NCBI RefSeq assembly: GCF_001570605.1
Contig: NZ_BBXG01000009.1
Span: 332,995-396,994 of the forward strand
DNA length: 64,000 nt
Reading direction: 5' to 3'
Source: Herbidospora cretacea
Lineage (GTDB): Bacteria > Actinomycetota > Actinomycetes > Streptosporangiales > Streptosporangiaceae
The stretch's first letter is position 1, and each line of letters begins with the position of its first letter. Of the stretch, positions 32,186 to 41,202 are shown piece by piece. The position numbers were made by a program, and so were the translations under genes. Below the pieces are notes generated by a model. The model had not been told where the DNA came from, ran no database searches, and saw only the letters and a program-made list of their open reading frames with translations.

Positions 32186-33067
32186 ATGCGAGCCGGAATC
32201 ACGATCCTGCCTGAACACCGCCGCCCTGAGCTCGAACGCCGCTGGCGCGCCGCCGAGGCGTACGGCTTCCACCACGCGTGGACCTACGACCACCTGGGCT
32301 GGCGGAGCCTCGTCGACGGCCCGTGGTTCGGCTCGGTGCCGACCCTGACCGCCGCGGCGATGGTGACCTCGCGCATCGAGATCGGCATGCTCGTCGCCTC
32401 GCCCAACTTCCGGCTCCCGGCGCCCTTCGCCCGCGACCTGATCGCTCTCGACGACCTGTCGCGGGGCCGGTTCACGCTTGGCGTCGGCGCGGGCAGCCGG
32501 GGCGACTACGACTCCCACGTCATGAACTGGAGCCCGGCCAGCCAGCACGCCCGCTTCGCCGAGTTCGTCGAGGTCCTCGACCTGCTGCTGCGGGAGGACC
32601 GGGTGTCGTGGTCGGGCGACTACTACGAGGTCGTCGAGGCGCGGAACGCGCCCGGGTGCGTGCAGCGGCCCCGGCTGCCGTTCCTGGTGGCGGCCAACGG
32701 ACCGAAGGCGATGGCGCTGGCGGCCCGGTTCGGCGAGGGCTGGGTCACCACCGGCATGCGCGGCGCGGAGACCATGGACGCGTGGTGGAACGCGGTGGCC
32801 GAGGCGCACCGCCGGTTTGACGACGCGCTCGACGCCCTGGGCCGCCCGCGTGATCAGGTGCGCCGATTTCTGCAGACCGATTCGGCACCTGTCTATTCGC
32901 TGTCCGGTGTCGAGTGTTATCGCGATTTTGTAGGAAGGTCTGCCGAACTCGGTTACACCGACCTGGTGGCGGCCTGGCCGCGCGAGACTGGCATCTACGC
33001 CGGGGACGAATCGGTTCTCGACGCGGTGGCGGCGGACGTGCTGCCGGAACTCAGAGGGGCGACATGA
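32186..33067 (+). CDS. LLM-class (F420- or FMN-dependent) oxidoreductase
   Basis: 293 residues from ATG 32186 with GAGGA upstream. The luciferase-like TIM barrel shows AEAYGFHHAWTYDHLGW, RIEIGMLVASPNFR, DDLSRGRFTLGVGAGSRGD and PFLVAANGPKAMALAARFGEGW, all typical of F420-dependent members in actinobacteria. It probably uses F420 and acts on an unknown substrate. The stop codon overlaps the start of the Crp-type gene (ATGA), so the two are translationally coupled. Confidence 0.88.
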   Translation: MRAGITILPEHRRPELERRWRAAEAYGFHHAWTYDHLGWRSLVDGPWFGSVPTLTAAAMVTSRIEIGMLVASPNFRLPAPFARDLIALDDLSRGRFTLGVGAGSRGDYDSHVMNWSPASQHARFAEFVEVLDLLLREDRVSWSGDYYEVVEARNAPGCVQRPRLPFLVAANGPKAMALAARFGEGWVTTGMRGAETMDAWWNAVAEAHRRFDDALDALGRPRDQVRRFLQTDSAPVYSLSGVECYRDFVGRSAELGYTDLVAAWPRETGIYAGDESVLDAVAADVLPELRGAT

Positions 33068-33720
33068 CCGAACTGTTCGGCAACCTGACCCCGGCGGAGC
33101 AGATCGACTTACGGGCCCGCGGCCGCCAGCGCCTCTGGGGCCGGGGCGACATCGTGTTCACCGAGGGCGACTCGTCGACGTGGGTGCTCCTGGTCCTGTC
33201 GGGGCGGGTGAAGATCTCGGCCTCGACCGAGTCGGGCACCGACGTGGTCCTTGCCGTACGCGGCCCTGGAGCCGTCGTCGGGGAGATGGCCTCCATCGAC
33301 GGCCAGCCCCGGTCGGCGACCGTGACCGCGGTCGAGCCGGTCGAGGGCCTGGCCATCCACGACTTCGCCGGGTTCCTGCGGGACAACGGGCGGGTCGCGG
33401 TGCTGCTCATGCGCACCGTCACCGAACGCCTGCGCGACGCCGACCGCAAGCGCGTCGAGTACGGCGGGCTCGACACCGCCGTCCGGGTCGCCAACCGGCT
33501 GGTGGAGCTGGCCGACCGCTACGGCGAGGCGGTGCCGGGCGGGGTCAGCCTGGAGCTGCCGCTCTCCCAGGACGAACTGGCGAGCTGGGTCGGCTCCTCC
33601 CGGGAGGCCGTGAACAAGGCGCTGCGCGGATTGCGCGACCGAGGTCTGATCGAGACGGGCCGCCGGCGCGTACTTATCAATGACATGGACGGATTGCGGA
33701 GCCGCGCACGTCAGTCGTAG
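33064..33720 (+). CDS. Crp/Fnr family transcriptional regulator
   Basis: 218 residues, ATG overlapping the previous stop. Residues 15-125 form a cyclic-nucleotide-binding fold (GDIVFTEGDSSTWVLLVLSGRVKI, GAVVGEMASIDGQPRSATVTA); the PBC has the GE...RSA pattern of cNMP binders. A winged helix follows near 170-205 (LSQDELASWVGSSREAVNKAL). There is a second, more canonical Crp at 53907-54587, so this one is probably a paralogue with a local job, perhaps control of the LLM gene it is coupled to. Confidence 0.88.
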   Translation: MTELFGNLTPAEQIDLRARGRQRLWGRGDIVFTEGDSSTWVLLVLSGRVKISASTESGTDVVLAVRGPGAVVGEMASIDGQPRSATVTAVEPVEGLAIHDFAGFLRDNGRVAVLLMRTVTERLRDADRKRVEYGGLDTAVRVANRLVELADRYGEAVPGGVSLELPLSQDELASWVGSSREAVNKALRGLRDRGLIETGRRRVLINDMDGLRSRARQS

Positions 33721-33805
33721 TGAGTACTGGTTCACAGAACTTCCCGACGGTCCGCCCTACTGTCGATCATGTTGCGGGAATGGTGCGGGAAGGACGGATG
33801 GGGAC

Positions 33806-34255
33806 ATGAGCGACCGCCTGGCGGAGTTCGCCGCCGTCTATGTCACGCTCTACACGACCCACATGATCGTGGATCACTGGATCCAGACCGACCACCAGGC
33901 GTGCACCAAGATCCAGCCCGGCTGGGCCGGCCGCCTGGCCAACACGTGGCACGTCCTCACCCACGTCGTGCTGGCCTTCGGCGGCCTGATGGTGCTGGTC
34001 TGGCAGCTCGGCGCGGTCTTCGCCCCGGCCGACGTCGCGATCGGCCTGGCCGTCACCGGCGTCACCCACTGGATCGCCGACCGCCGCTGGCCGATCCAGT
34101 GGCTCGCCGCCAGGACCGGCCGGGCCAGGTTCAGCGCCCTGGGCATCCCGCGACCCGGCCATGACGACAATCCGTCGATCGGGACGGGGGCGTATGTTCT
34201 TGACCAGACCTGGCATCTCGCCTGGCTGTTCGTCTCGGCACTGATCATCGTCTAG
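33806..34255 (+). CDS. Small multi-pass membrane protein (DUF3307-like)
   Basis: 149 residues with three or four hydrophobic segments (FAAVYVTLYTTHMIVD, VLTHVVLAFGGLMVLVWQLG, TWHLAWLFVSALIIV). Conserved-looking polar residues sit at membrane edges: THMIVDHWIQTDHQA, GVTHWIADRRWPIQW and DQTWHLA. The pattern of His/Asp in helices resembles DUF3307 proteins, but I am not sure. Only 8 bp separate its stop from the PhzF-like gene, suggesting an operon. Confidence 0.65.
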   Translation: MSDRLAEFAAVYVTLYTTHMIVDHWIQTDHQACTKIQPGWAGRLANTWHVLTHVVLAFGGLMVLVWQLGAVFAPADVAIGLAVTGVTHWIADRRWPIQWLAARTGRARFSALGIPRPGHDDNPSIGTGAYVLDQTWHLAWLFVSALIIV

Positions 34256-34263
34256 GGGGCGTC

Positions 34264-35094
34264 ATGATCCTCAGGTACGCGGCCTTCACCACCGACCCGT
34301 CCGGAGGCAACCCCGCCGGGGTCGTGCTCGACGCCACCGGCCACACCGACGCCGAGATGCTCGCCGTGGCCGCCGAACTCGGCTACTCCGAGACCGCCTT
34401 CCTGTTCCCCGAGGGCGGCTCCCGCTACACGATCCGCTATTTCAGCCCGCTGGCCGAGGTCGCCTTCTGCGGCCACGCCACCATCGCCACCTCGGTGGCG
34501 CTCGGCGAACGCACCGGCTCGGGCACCCTCCACCTCACGACCAAGGCCGGCCCGGTCGACGTCGACGTGGTCGCCGAACCGAACGGCCCCGTCACCGCCA
34601 CCCTCACCTCCCCGCCGGCGAGCACCCGCCCCGCCGACCCCGCCGACGTGACGGCGGCCCTGGAGGCCCTCGGCTACACCCCCGCCGACCTCGACCCGGC
34701 CTTCCCGGTGCACGTCGCCAACGCCGGCATGAACCACCTGGTCCTGGGCCTGGCCTCCCGGAACCTGCTGGCCGGCCTCGACTACGACTTCGACGCGCTC
34801 GGCGCCCTGATGGCCGCCCGCGACTGGATCACCGTCAACCTCTTCTGGGCCGAGTCGCCGCTGATCTTCCACGCCCGCAACCCGTTCCCCCCGGGCGGCG
34901 TCACCGAAGACCCGGCCACCGGAGCCGCCGCGGCGGCCTTCACCGGCTACCTCCGCGACCTCGCCCTGATCAAGGAGGACGACGTCGTCACCATCCACCA
35001 GGGCGCCGACATGGGCCGCCCCAGCCTGCTGACCGCCGCCCCGCTGCCCGACGACCAGCGCATCAGAGTCAGCGGCCGGGCCGTCGCGATCTGA
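34264..35094 (+). CDS. PhzF family isomerase/epimerase
   Basis: 276 residues, the usual size. PhzF-fold enzymes are two-domain isomerases; in phenazine synthesis one isomerises DHHA. The catalytic Glu lies in YSETAFLF (residue about 42), with GGNPAGVV near the start, EVAFCGHATIATS, and the second-half motif TEDPATGAAAAAF. No other phenazine genes are present, so the true substrate is unknown. It follows the small membrane protein closely. The 3' end meets a convergent TenA gene across a hairpin. Confidence 0.9.
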   Translation: MILRYAAFTTDPSGGNPAGVVLDATGHTDAEMLAVAAELGYSETAFLFPEGGSRYTIRYFSPLAEVAFCGHATIATSVALGERTGSGTLHLTTKAGPVDVDVVAEPNGPVTATLTSPPASTRPADPADVTAALEALGYTPADLDPAFPVHVANAGMNHLVLGLASRNLLAGLDYDFDALGALMAARDWITVNLFWAESPLIFHARNPFPPGGVTEDPATGAAAAAFTGYLRDLALIKEDDVVTIHQGADMGRPSLLTAAPLPDDQRIRVSGRAVAI

Positions 35095-35117
35095 ACGTGT
35101 ACGATCATGCCGCACTC

Positions 35118-35144
35118 CCATGGCCCTGGTCGGCGGGGTCATGG
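35118..35144. terminator. Hairpin between converging phzF-like and tenA genes
   Basis: CCATGgCCC (35118-35126) pairs with GGGtCATGG (35136-35144), with a 9-nt loop. An 11-bp direct repeat ACGATCATGCC flanks it (35101 and 35150). It has no T-tract, so it is only a likely terminator. Confidence 0.45.
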
Positions 35145-35160
35145 CAGAGACGATCATGCC

Positions 35161-35763
35161 CTAGTTGGTGACGTCCCAGAACGCTATTTCGTGTTCCATC
35201 CCCCGCAGGAACAACTCCCGCGCCCGGCCCGGATGGACGTCGGCCTCGTCGATCATCTTGGCGATGCGTTCGGTGAGGGCCTGGAAGCCGGGGTCGGCGT
35301 AGGTCTCGACCCACGCCCGATAGCGCGGTGCGGCCTTCTCGGCCAACGTCTGGCCCAGGGTCGAATAGCCCCACATGCACGGATAGAGCGCCGCCAGCCC
35401 CTCGCCGTAGTGGGCGGCGCTGTCGAGGAGGAACTCGGTGTAGGCGGCGCACGCCTTGCCCTTGGTCGCCGTGTTCAGGTCGGCGCCGTAGCGGGCCGAC
35501 AGGGAGCGGTGGAGGGCGAGTTCGTCGTGGAAGGTCGAATAGGCCAGGTCGACGAGGTCGCCCAGGTGGGCGTCGGGGGCCTGCCAGGCTAGCCGGGAGA
35601 AGACCCGGACGTAGTCGAGCAGGAACAGATAGTCCTGTTCGAGCCAGGCGCGGAAGGTCGCCTCGGGGAGGCTGCCGTCGGCGATGCCCCGGACCGTCGG
35701 GTGCGCGAGCTGCCGCTCCACGAGGGGACGGCCGAGACTGTGAAGTTCGGTGGAAAGCGACAC
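35161..35763 (-). CDS. tenA: TenA family protein (thiaminase II-like)
   Basis: 200 residues, all-helical. TenA hydrolyses aminopyrimidines or thiamine for salvage. The catalytic Cys fits in ALYPCMWGYSTLG and the acid in GMEHEIAFWD at the C-terminus; AWLEQDYLFLLDYVR near residue 40 is the usual substrate-pocket helix. No thi genes or TPP riboswitch were found beside it. It stands alone between a PhzF gene and a protein kinase gene. Confidence 0.88.
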   Translation of the reverse strand: MSLSTELHSLGRPLVERQLAHPTVRGIADGSLPEATFRAWLEQDYLFLLDYVRVFSRLAWQAPDAHLGDLVDLAYSTFHDELALHRSLSARYGADLNTATKGKACAAYTEFLLDSAAHYGEGLAALYPCMWGYSTLGQTLAEKAAPRYRAWVETYADPGFQALTERIAKMIDEADVHPGRARELFLRGMEHEIAFWDVTN

Positions 35764-35843
35764 GCCCCCTTTCTACCCGCCGCATCCGACGTTTCCCCCG
35801 GGGGCTTAAGGTAAGGACGTCGCCGCGCCTGGTGGAGGATCGC

Positions 35844-37151
35844 ATGCCCGCTGGCCCATTGCAGCCGGGAGATCCGCCCGTCCTCGGAGCCTTCGAGCTG
35901 CTCGGGCGGCTGGGCGAGGGCGGGCAGGGGATCGTCTACGAAGCCCGCTCCCCGGCCGGAGAACGGGTGGCCGTGAAACTGCTGCGCAGCGGGGCCGATC
36001 CCGCGACCCGGCGGCGGCTGGCGCGGGAGCTGGAGTCGGCCCAGCGGGTGGCGCCGTTCTGCACCGCCCGGGTGCTCCACGCCGAGCTCGACCGGCCCGA
36101 CCCGTTCGTGGTGAGCGAGTTCATCGACGGGCCGTCGCTGCAGGACCGGGTGCGCGACCGGGGGCCGCTCAAGGGCGGCGACGTCGACCGGCTGGCGGTC
36201 AACACGGCGACCGCGCTGGCGGCGATCCACAGCGCCGGGGTGGTCCACCGCGACTTCAAGCCCGCCAACGTGCTGCTCGGGCCCGACGGGCCCCGCGTGG
36301 TCGACTTCGGCATCGCCCAGCTCGCCGACGCGAGCACCATGCCGACCTCCATCTCCGGCACGCCGCCCTACATGGCTCCCGAGCAGCTCGGCGGGGTCCA
36401 CGGGTCGCCGGCGGCCGACGTGTTCTCGTGGGCGGCGACCATGGTCTACGCGGCGATCGGCGAGCCGCCCTTCGGCAACGACACGGTGGCGGCCGTCTTC
36501 AGCCGCATCCTCAAGGCGGAGCCCCGGCTCGACGGCGTGGCCTCGCCCCTGCGGGAGACGCTGCTCCGCTGCCTGGCCAAGGACCCCCAGCTCAGGCCCA
36601 CGGCCCACGACCTGATGATCATGCTGGTCGGAACCGGTCCGCAGACGGTCGTGCCGCGCGACGACCGGCGGTTCGCCGGGTCGCGGCTGGCCGCCGCCGG
36701 GGTCGGTTTCGCCGTCGCGGTGACGGTCGGCGTCCTGTGGGCGACCCTCAACGACCCCGCCGAGACCGGCGCCCAGGCCGAACCGGCCGCCCAGTCCCCG
36801 GCCGCGGAAGACCCGAAGCCGGCCGTGGGCGCGGGCGTCCCCGGGCCCTTCGCGGGGACCTGGACCGGTCAGGTCACCCGGGAGGACCGGCCTTCCGATC
36901 CCACCACCGTCACGCTCACGCTCGAAGGCGGCGCCCAGAACGGCAAGTGGCAGCGCGACGACTGCGAGCAGGACGTCCAGTTCAGCTCGACCCGGCGGAA
37001 CGACGAGGTCCTGGAGATGCACATCGTCCAGGCCGGTCAGTGTGTCGGCGGTGACATCACCCTCACGCTCCTCAAGCCGGAGACGCTGGGCTTCGAGGGT
37101 CAGGAGGGCGGCGGCTCCACCGTCTACGAAGGGTCGCTGAGCAGGAGTTAG
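35844..37151 (+). CDS. Membrane Ser/Thr protein kinase with extracytoplasmic domain
   Basis: 435 residues, with GGTGGAGGA ahead of ATG 35844. The kinase domain covers 15-275: glycine loop GEGGQGIVYEA, AVKLL Lys, HRDFKPANVLL catalytic loop, DFGIAQL and GTPPYMAPEQ. A single membrane segment (about 288-308) leads to a Pro/Ala linker and a 90-residue outside domain beginning GPFAGTWTGQVTRED, with a Cys pair (DDCEQDV and GQCVGG) and a lipocalin-like beta pattern. It probably senses an outside ligand through this domain. The stop overlaps the convergent lipoprotein gene by 4 bp, so the two may be functionally linked. Confidence 0.92.
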   Translation: MPAGPLQPGDPPVLGAFELLGRLGEGGQGIVYEARSPAGERVAVKLLRSGADPATRRRLARELESAQRVAPFCTARVLHAELDRPDPFVVSEFIDGPSLQDRVRDRGPLKGGDVDRLAVNTATALAAIHSAGVVHRDFKPANVLLGPDGPRVVDFGIAQLADASTMPTSISGTPPYMAPEQLGGVHGSPAADVFSWAATMVYAAIGEPPFGNDTVAAVFSRILKAEPRLDGVASPLRETLLRCLAKDPQLRPTAHDLMIMLVGTGPQTVVPRDDRRFAGSRLAAAGVGFAVAVTVGVLWATLNDPAETGAQAEPAAQSPAAEDPKPAVGAGVPGPFAGTWTGQVTREDRPSDPTTVTLTLEGGAQNGKWQRDDCEQDVQFSSTRRNDEVLEMHIVQAGQCVGGDITLTLLKPETLGFEGQEGGGSTVYEGSLSRS

Positions 37152-37954
37152 CCCCGGGTGAGCTGGAAGGTGTACCCGCCGGTCTTGGCCGTCCCCGACC
37201 TGACGACCAGGGCGTAGGGGCCGTCGCCGTTGGAGAGGGGGATGGGCGCCTCGTAGTCGCAGAGCGGGATCGGCTGGCGCGGGGTCGAGATGCTCTTGTC
37301 GGCCGCGTCCACGAGTTCCAGTTCGATGGCCTGGCAGGCGCCGCTGCCGCCGACGATCTTGATGGCGGTGGCGCCGTCGGAGTCGAACTCGTAGCGGTCG
37401 ATGCGGCCGGGGACGTCGAGCTGGCCGTTGACGTTCAGGCCGATCGTGGTGGGGATGTCGCGGACCTTCACCGTCGCCACGCGGAAGCTGTAGGGGCCGA
37501 TGACGTTGGTCTGGCCGTACACCTCGAGACGGTGCTCTCCGGCTTTGGTGAGCTTGACGACGGTGGAGCCCCACTGGAGGGCGAAGCCCGAGGGGCTGAC
37601 CGGCTCGCCGTCGATCTCGGAGACGACCTGGAACTCGATGCCGTCGCCGGACATGTCGGTCACGTAGAACTCGCGGGCGTCGCCCAGGTCGAGCGGATAG
37701 GTGTCGCGCTGGCCGGTGCGGGTGAGCTCGGCGGAGATCGTCGCGCCGTCGGCGATGACGCCGGGCTGAGCGGCGGTGCCGGGCTCTTCCGCGGCGGTCG
37801 TGGGTTCTGCCGTGGATTCGTCGGCGGCGGCGGTGGTCTCTTCGGGGGTGGCGGTGCTGACGACCGTGGTCGCGGGCTTTTCCGCGGCGGTCTGCGCGGC
37901 GCAGCCGGTGGTGAGTGCGAGGAAGACGACGACGAGGGGGAGAGCGGCCTTCAT
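37148..37954 (-). CDS. Lipoprotein of unknown function
   Basis: 268 residues from ATG 37952-37954. The signal MKAALPLVVVFLALTTGC ends in a good lipobox (LTTGC), so the Cys at residue 18 should be lipidated. A Thr/Glu/Ala-rich linker (residues 20-55) is followed by two similar beta domains (ISAELTRTGQRDTYPLDLG, and LDVPGRIDRYEFDSDG), each like the PPC-type beta sandwich of bacterial secreted proteins. Function unknown. It converges on the kinase gene. Confidence 0.8.
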   Translation of the reverse strand: MKAALPLVVVFLALTTGCAAQTAAEKPATTVVSTATPEETTAAADESTAEPTTAAEEPGTAAQPGVIADGATISAELTRTGQRDTYPLDLGDAREFYVTDMSGDGIEFQVVSEIDGEPVSPSGFALQWGSTVVKLTKAGEHRLEVYGQTNVIGPYSFRVATVKVRDIPTTIGLNVNGQLDVPGRIDRYEFDSDGATAIKIVGGSGACQAIELELVDAADKSISTPRQPIPLCDYEAPIPLSNGDGPYALVVRSGTAKTGGYTFQLTRG

Positions 37955-38014
37955 GCGACACATGGTCCTCAATGAGGCTTGCAGCCTGCTTTCCGGCCGC
38001 TCTCTCCGCGGTTG

Positions 38015-40225
38015 CTAGTCCATGAGCATGTCCATCGTGATCGGCAGTGACCTGATCCGCTTGCCGGTCGCGTGGAAGATCGCGTTCGCGACGGCGGCGG
38101 CGACGCCGACCAGGCCGATCTCGCCCACCCCCTTCACGCCGATCGGGTTGAACGCGTCGGGCTCCCCGACGAACTCGATGTGCACGTCGGGCATGTCGGC
38201 GTTGACCGGGACCAGGTAGTCGCCGAAGGTCGCGTTGGCGATGCGGCCGGTGTCCATGTCGGTCACCGTGTCCTCGAACAGCGCCATCCCGATCCCGCCG
38301 ACTGTCCCGCCGAGGATCTGACTGCGGGCCAGCTTCTCGTTCAGGATCCGGCCGCCGTCGTTGACCGTCACGATCCGGGCCAGCCTGACCCGCCCGAGGT
38401 CCTCGTCGACCCTGACCTCCACGAACCGGGCGCCGCGCGCCCCGGCCGGGGTCATCCCCAGCTCGTCCGGCGAGTTGGGGGTCGAGGACCCGTCGGCCGC
38501 CAGCTCGTCGAGGCCGTGGACGGCCAGGATGCGGGCCAGCGACTCCCCGCGCGTCGGGTCGCCCTTGCGGTAGAGGCGGCCCTCGGAGACCTCGACGTTC
38601 TCGATCCCCACGTCGGCCAGCGGCGAGAACGGGTCGGTCGCGGCCAGGTCGACGAACTTCTGGACCAGCCGCCCGCACGCGTCGTGCACCGCGCTGCCCA
38701 CGGCCGCCGTCAGGCCGGACCCTCCGGCGGCGGCGCCGGCCGGCATCTCGCTGTCGCCGAGCTGCATCTCGACCTGCTCGACGTCCAGCCCGAGGAGCCG
38801 GGCGGCGAGCTGGGCCATGATCGTGTACGTCCCGGTCCCGATGTCGGTCACCGCGCTGCGCACGTAGGCCGACCCGTCGGCCCTGAAGATCACCTTCGCC
38901 GAGCACGGCTGCTGGTACCAGAAGAAGCTGACCCCGGCCACACCGTAGCCGATCAGCTCGTGGCCCTCGCGCATCGAGCGGATCTCCGGGTTGCGCCGCG
39001 ACCAGCCGAACCGCTGCGCGCCGATTTCCAGGCACTGCCGCAGCGCGTTGCTCGACCACGGGCGGCCCGTCTTCGGGTCGACCTCCGCGTAGTTGAGCAG
39101 CCGTATCTCCAGCGGGTCGAGCCCGACCTCCCACGCCAGCTCGTCGATGGCCGACTCCAGCGCGAAGTTGCCCTGCGAGTCGCCGGGGGCGCGCATGAAG
39201 TTCGTCCACGGGATGTTCAGCTTGACCTGCTGGTCGCGGGTGGTGACGTTGGGGCTGGCATAGGCCGAGCAGGAGACCGAGGAGCACGGTTCGTACTCGT
39301 CGCCCTCCATCGACAGGGTGGTGAGGCTCTCGTGCTCGATCGCGGTCAGCCGGCCGTCGCGGGTGGCGCCCAGCTTGATCCAGTTGAAACTGGCGGTGCG
39401 GTGGCCGAGACCGGTGAACATCTCCGGCCGGGTCAGCTCCAGCTTCACCGGGCGGCCGACGTGCCGGGCCGCCATCACCGCGAGCGGGATGTGCGACCAG
39501 CAGCGCAGCCCGGCCCCGAACCCGCCGCCGACGAACGGCGTCAGCACGCGGACCGCGTCCTCCGGGACGCCGAACATCGTGGCCACCACCATCTGGACCA
39601 TGTTCGGCCACTGGTTCGAGTCGTGCAGGGTCAGCGTGTCGCCGTCCCAGGCGGCCAGGGTGGTGAACAGGCCCAGCGGGTTGTTGGTGTTCTCCGAGGT
39701 CGTGTACGTCTGGTCGATCATCACCGGCGCGCGCTTGAGCGCCGTCCTGACGTCGCCCCAGGCCGTGTCCTCCCCCCACGGGTCCTTGATCCGCTCGGCC
39801 CTCGGGTCGTGCGGGTCGAGGAGGGCCTCGTGGAGTTCGTACTCGACCTCCACCAGCCGGGCGGCGGCGGTGGCGTTCTGCTGCGTGTCGGCCACCACGA
39901 CGCCGATGTACTGGCCGTGGTAGCGGATCACGTCGTCCTGCAGCGGCGCCTGCGGGTTCTTGATGAACGTCGCCGGGGCCGCGGCCAGGTGGTCGGCGTT
40001 CTCGTGGGTGATCACCCTCATCACGCCCGCCGACTTCTCCGCCGCCGTCGTGTCGATGCGGGTGATCCGGCCGGACGCGATGGTCGAGCGCACCACGGCG
40101 GCGTAGGCCATGCCGGGGAGGCTGAAGTCGTTGGCGTACCGGGCCTGCCCGGTAACCTTCAGGGGTCCGTCGACCCGGTTGATGCCCGGCCCGAGGATGC
40201 GGGGCTGCTGCTGGATCGTGGTCAC
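38015..40225 (-). CDS. Molybdopterin-binding subunit of xanthine dehydrogenase-family hydroxylase (PaoC-like)
   Basis: 736 residues from a GTG that overlaps the FAD-subunit stop. It binds the molybdenum cofactor and hydroxylates an aldehyde or heterocycle. Marks are VDGPLKVTGQARYANDF at the N-terminus, FVGGGFGAGLRCW for the Mo site, APGDSQGNFALESAIDELA, and GVKGVGEIGLVG near the C-terminus with the catalytic Glu. The size and lack of a signal peptide fit a cytosolic form of the PaoABC type. It works with the two upstream subunits. Confidence 0.93.
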   Translation of the reverse strand: MTTIQQQPRILGPGINRVDGPLKVTGQARYANDFSLPGMAYAAVVRSTIASGRITRIDTTAAEKSAGVMRVITHENADHLAAAPATFIKNPQAPLQDDVIRYHGQYIGVVVADTQQNATAAARLVEVEYELHEALLDPHDPRAERIKDPWGEDTAWGDVRTALKRAPVMIDQTYTTSENTNNPLGLFTTLAAWDGDTLTLHDSNQWPNMVQMVVATMFGVPEDAVRVLTPFVGGGFGAGLRCWSHIPLAVMAARHVGRPVKLELTRPEMFTGLGHRTASFNWIKLGATRDGRLTAIEHESLTTLSMEGDEYEPCSSVSCSAYASPNVTTRDQQVKLNIPWTNFMRAPGDSQGNFALESAIDELAWEVGLDPLEIRLLNYAEVDPKTGRPWSSNALRQCLEIGAQRFGWSRRNPEIRSMREGHELIGYGVAGVSFFWYQQPCSAKVIFRADGSAYVRSAVTDIGTGTYTIMAQLAARLLGLDVEQVEMQLGDSEMPAGAAAGGSGLTAAVGSAVHDACGRLVQKFVDLAATDPFSPLADVGIENVEVSEGRLYRKGDPTRGESLARILAVHGLDELAADGSSTPNSPDELGMTPAGARGARFVEVRVDEDLGRVRLARIVTVNDGGRILNEKLARSQILGGTVGGIGMALFEDTVTDMDTGRIANATFGDYLVPVNADMPDVHIEFVGEPDAFNPIGVKGVGEIGLVGVAAAVANAIFHATGKRIRSLPITMDMLMD

Positions 40226-41202
40226 GAGGTCACCTCCGTGAGGGCGCGGATCAATGTGCGTTTGGCCAGTTCGACCTTGAACGCGGTGCCCGGCACGGTG
40301 AACGTGTCGTGGATCATGCCGTCGGCCGCGCTCCGGAAGGTGTCAGGGGTGGCCGGGGCGTCGCGCAGCACCTCCTCGGCCTCGAACCCGCGCCACGGGA
40401 TGGTGCCCACGCCGCCCATCGCGACCCGGGCGTCCATGATGACCGAGCCGTCCATGGTCAGCGCGACGGCGGCGGAGGTGAGCGCGAACTCGTACGAGGC
40501 CCGGTCCCGCACCTTGAGATAGGTCGACCTGATCCCTTCGGGCGGCAACGGGATGTCGATCGCGGTGATCAGCTCGCCGTGCCGGAGCACGTTCTCGCGG
40601 TCCGGCGTGTCACCGGGCATCAGGTAGAACTGCGTCAGCGGGACGGACCGCTCCTCCTGCTCGCTCTGCAGGTGCACCACCGCGTCCAGCGCGACCAGCG
40701 CGACGGCCAGGTCGGAGGCGTGCAGCGCGATGCAGTCGCGGCTCGCCCCGAGGATGGCGTGCATCCGGGCCACGCTGTTGACCGCCTCACAGCCGCTCCC
40801 AGGCTCCCGCTTGTTGCACGCCGCCACGGCCGGATCGCGGAAGTAGCGGCAGCGGGTGCGCTGGAGCAGGTTGCCGCCGATGGTCGCCATGTTGCGCAAC
40901 TGCGTCGAGGCCCCGAGGAGCAGCGCCTCGCGGACGAAGGGCGCCCGCTCCATGAGAGTGCGGTCGGCCGCCAGCTCCTCCATGGTGGTCAGCGCCCCCA
41001 CCTGGAGCATCGTCCCGTTCCTGCGCACCCCGCGCAGCGGCAGCCGGGTGATGTCGACCAGCAGGTCGGGGTGGAACACGCCGTCCTTCATCAGGTCGAC
41101 CTCGGTCGTGCCGCCTGCCAGGAAGTCGGCCTCCGGGTCTTCGCTGACGGCCCTGATCGCCTCGGCGACCGTGGTGGGACGTTCGTACCGGAACTCACGC
41201 AT
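40222..41202 (-). CDS. FAD/[4Fe-4S] subunit of molybdenum hydroxylase (PaoB-like)
   Basis: 326 residues. FAD-binding signatures are FLAGGTTEVDLMK near residue 27 and LLGASTQLRNMATIGGNLLQRTRC near 108-135. Next come four Cys: in RTRCRYF, AACNKRE, GSGCEAV and ASRDCIALH. Extra Cys in this loop bind a [4Fe-4S] cluster in PaoB and 4-hydroxybenzoyl-CoA reductase and are missing in most xanthine dehydrogenases. It passes electrons from the Mo subunit. It overlaps the [2Fe-2S] gene by 8 bp and the Mo gene by 4 bp. Confidence 0.92.
   Translation of the reverse strand: MREFRYERPTTVAEAIRAVSEDPEADFLAGGTTEVDLMKDGVFHPDLLVDITRLPLRGVRRNGTMLQVGALTTMEELAADRTLMERAPFVREALLLGASTQLRNMATIGGNLLQRTRCRYFRDPAVAACNKREPGSGCEAVNSVARMHAILGASRDCIALHASDLAVALVALDAVVHLQSEQEERSVPLTQFYLMPGDTPDRENVLRHGELITAIDIPLPPEGIRSTYLKVRDRASYEFALTSAAVALTMDGSVIMDARVAMGGVGTIPWRGFEAEEVLRDAPATPDTFRSAADGMIHDTFTVPGTAFKVELAKRTLIRALTEVTS

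Noticed and set aside
34264..35094. Part of a phenazine cluster
   Set aside because: Only a PhzF-fold gene is present; neighbours are unrelated and other phz genes are absent.
35589..39779. A 1396-codon minus-strand frame
   Set aside because: It runs antisense to the kinase and out of frame with the lipoprotein and the Mo subunit; its product is Arg/Gly-rich without motifs.
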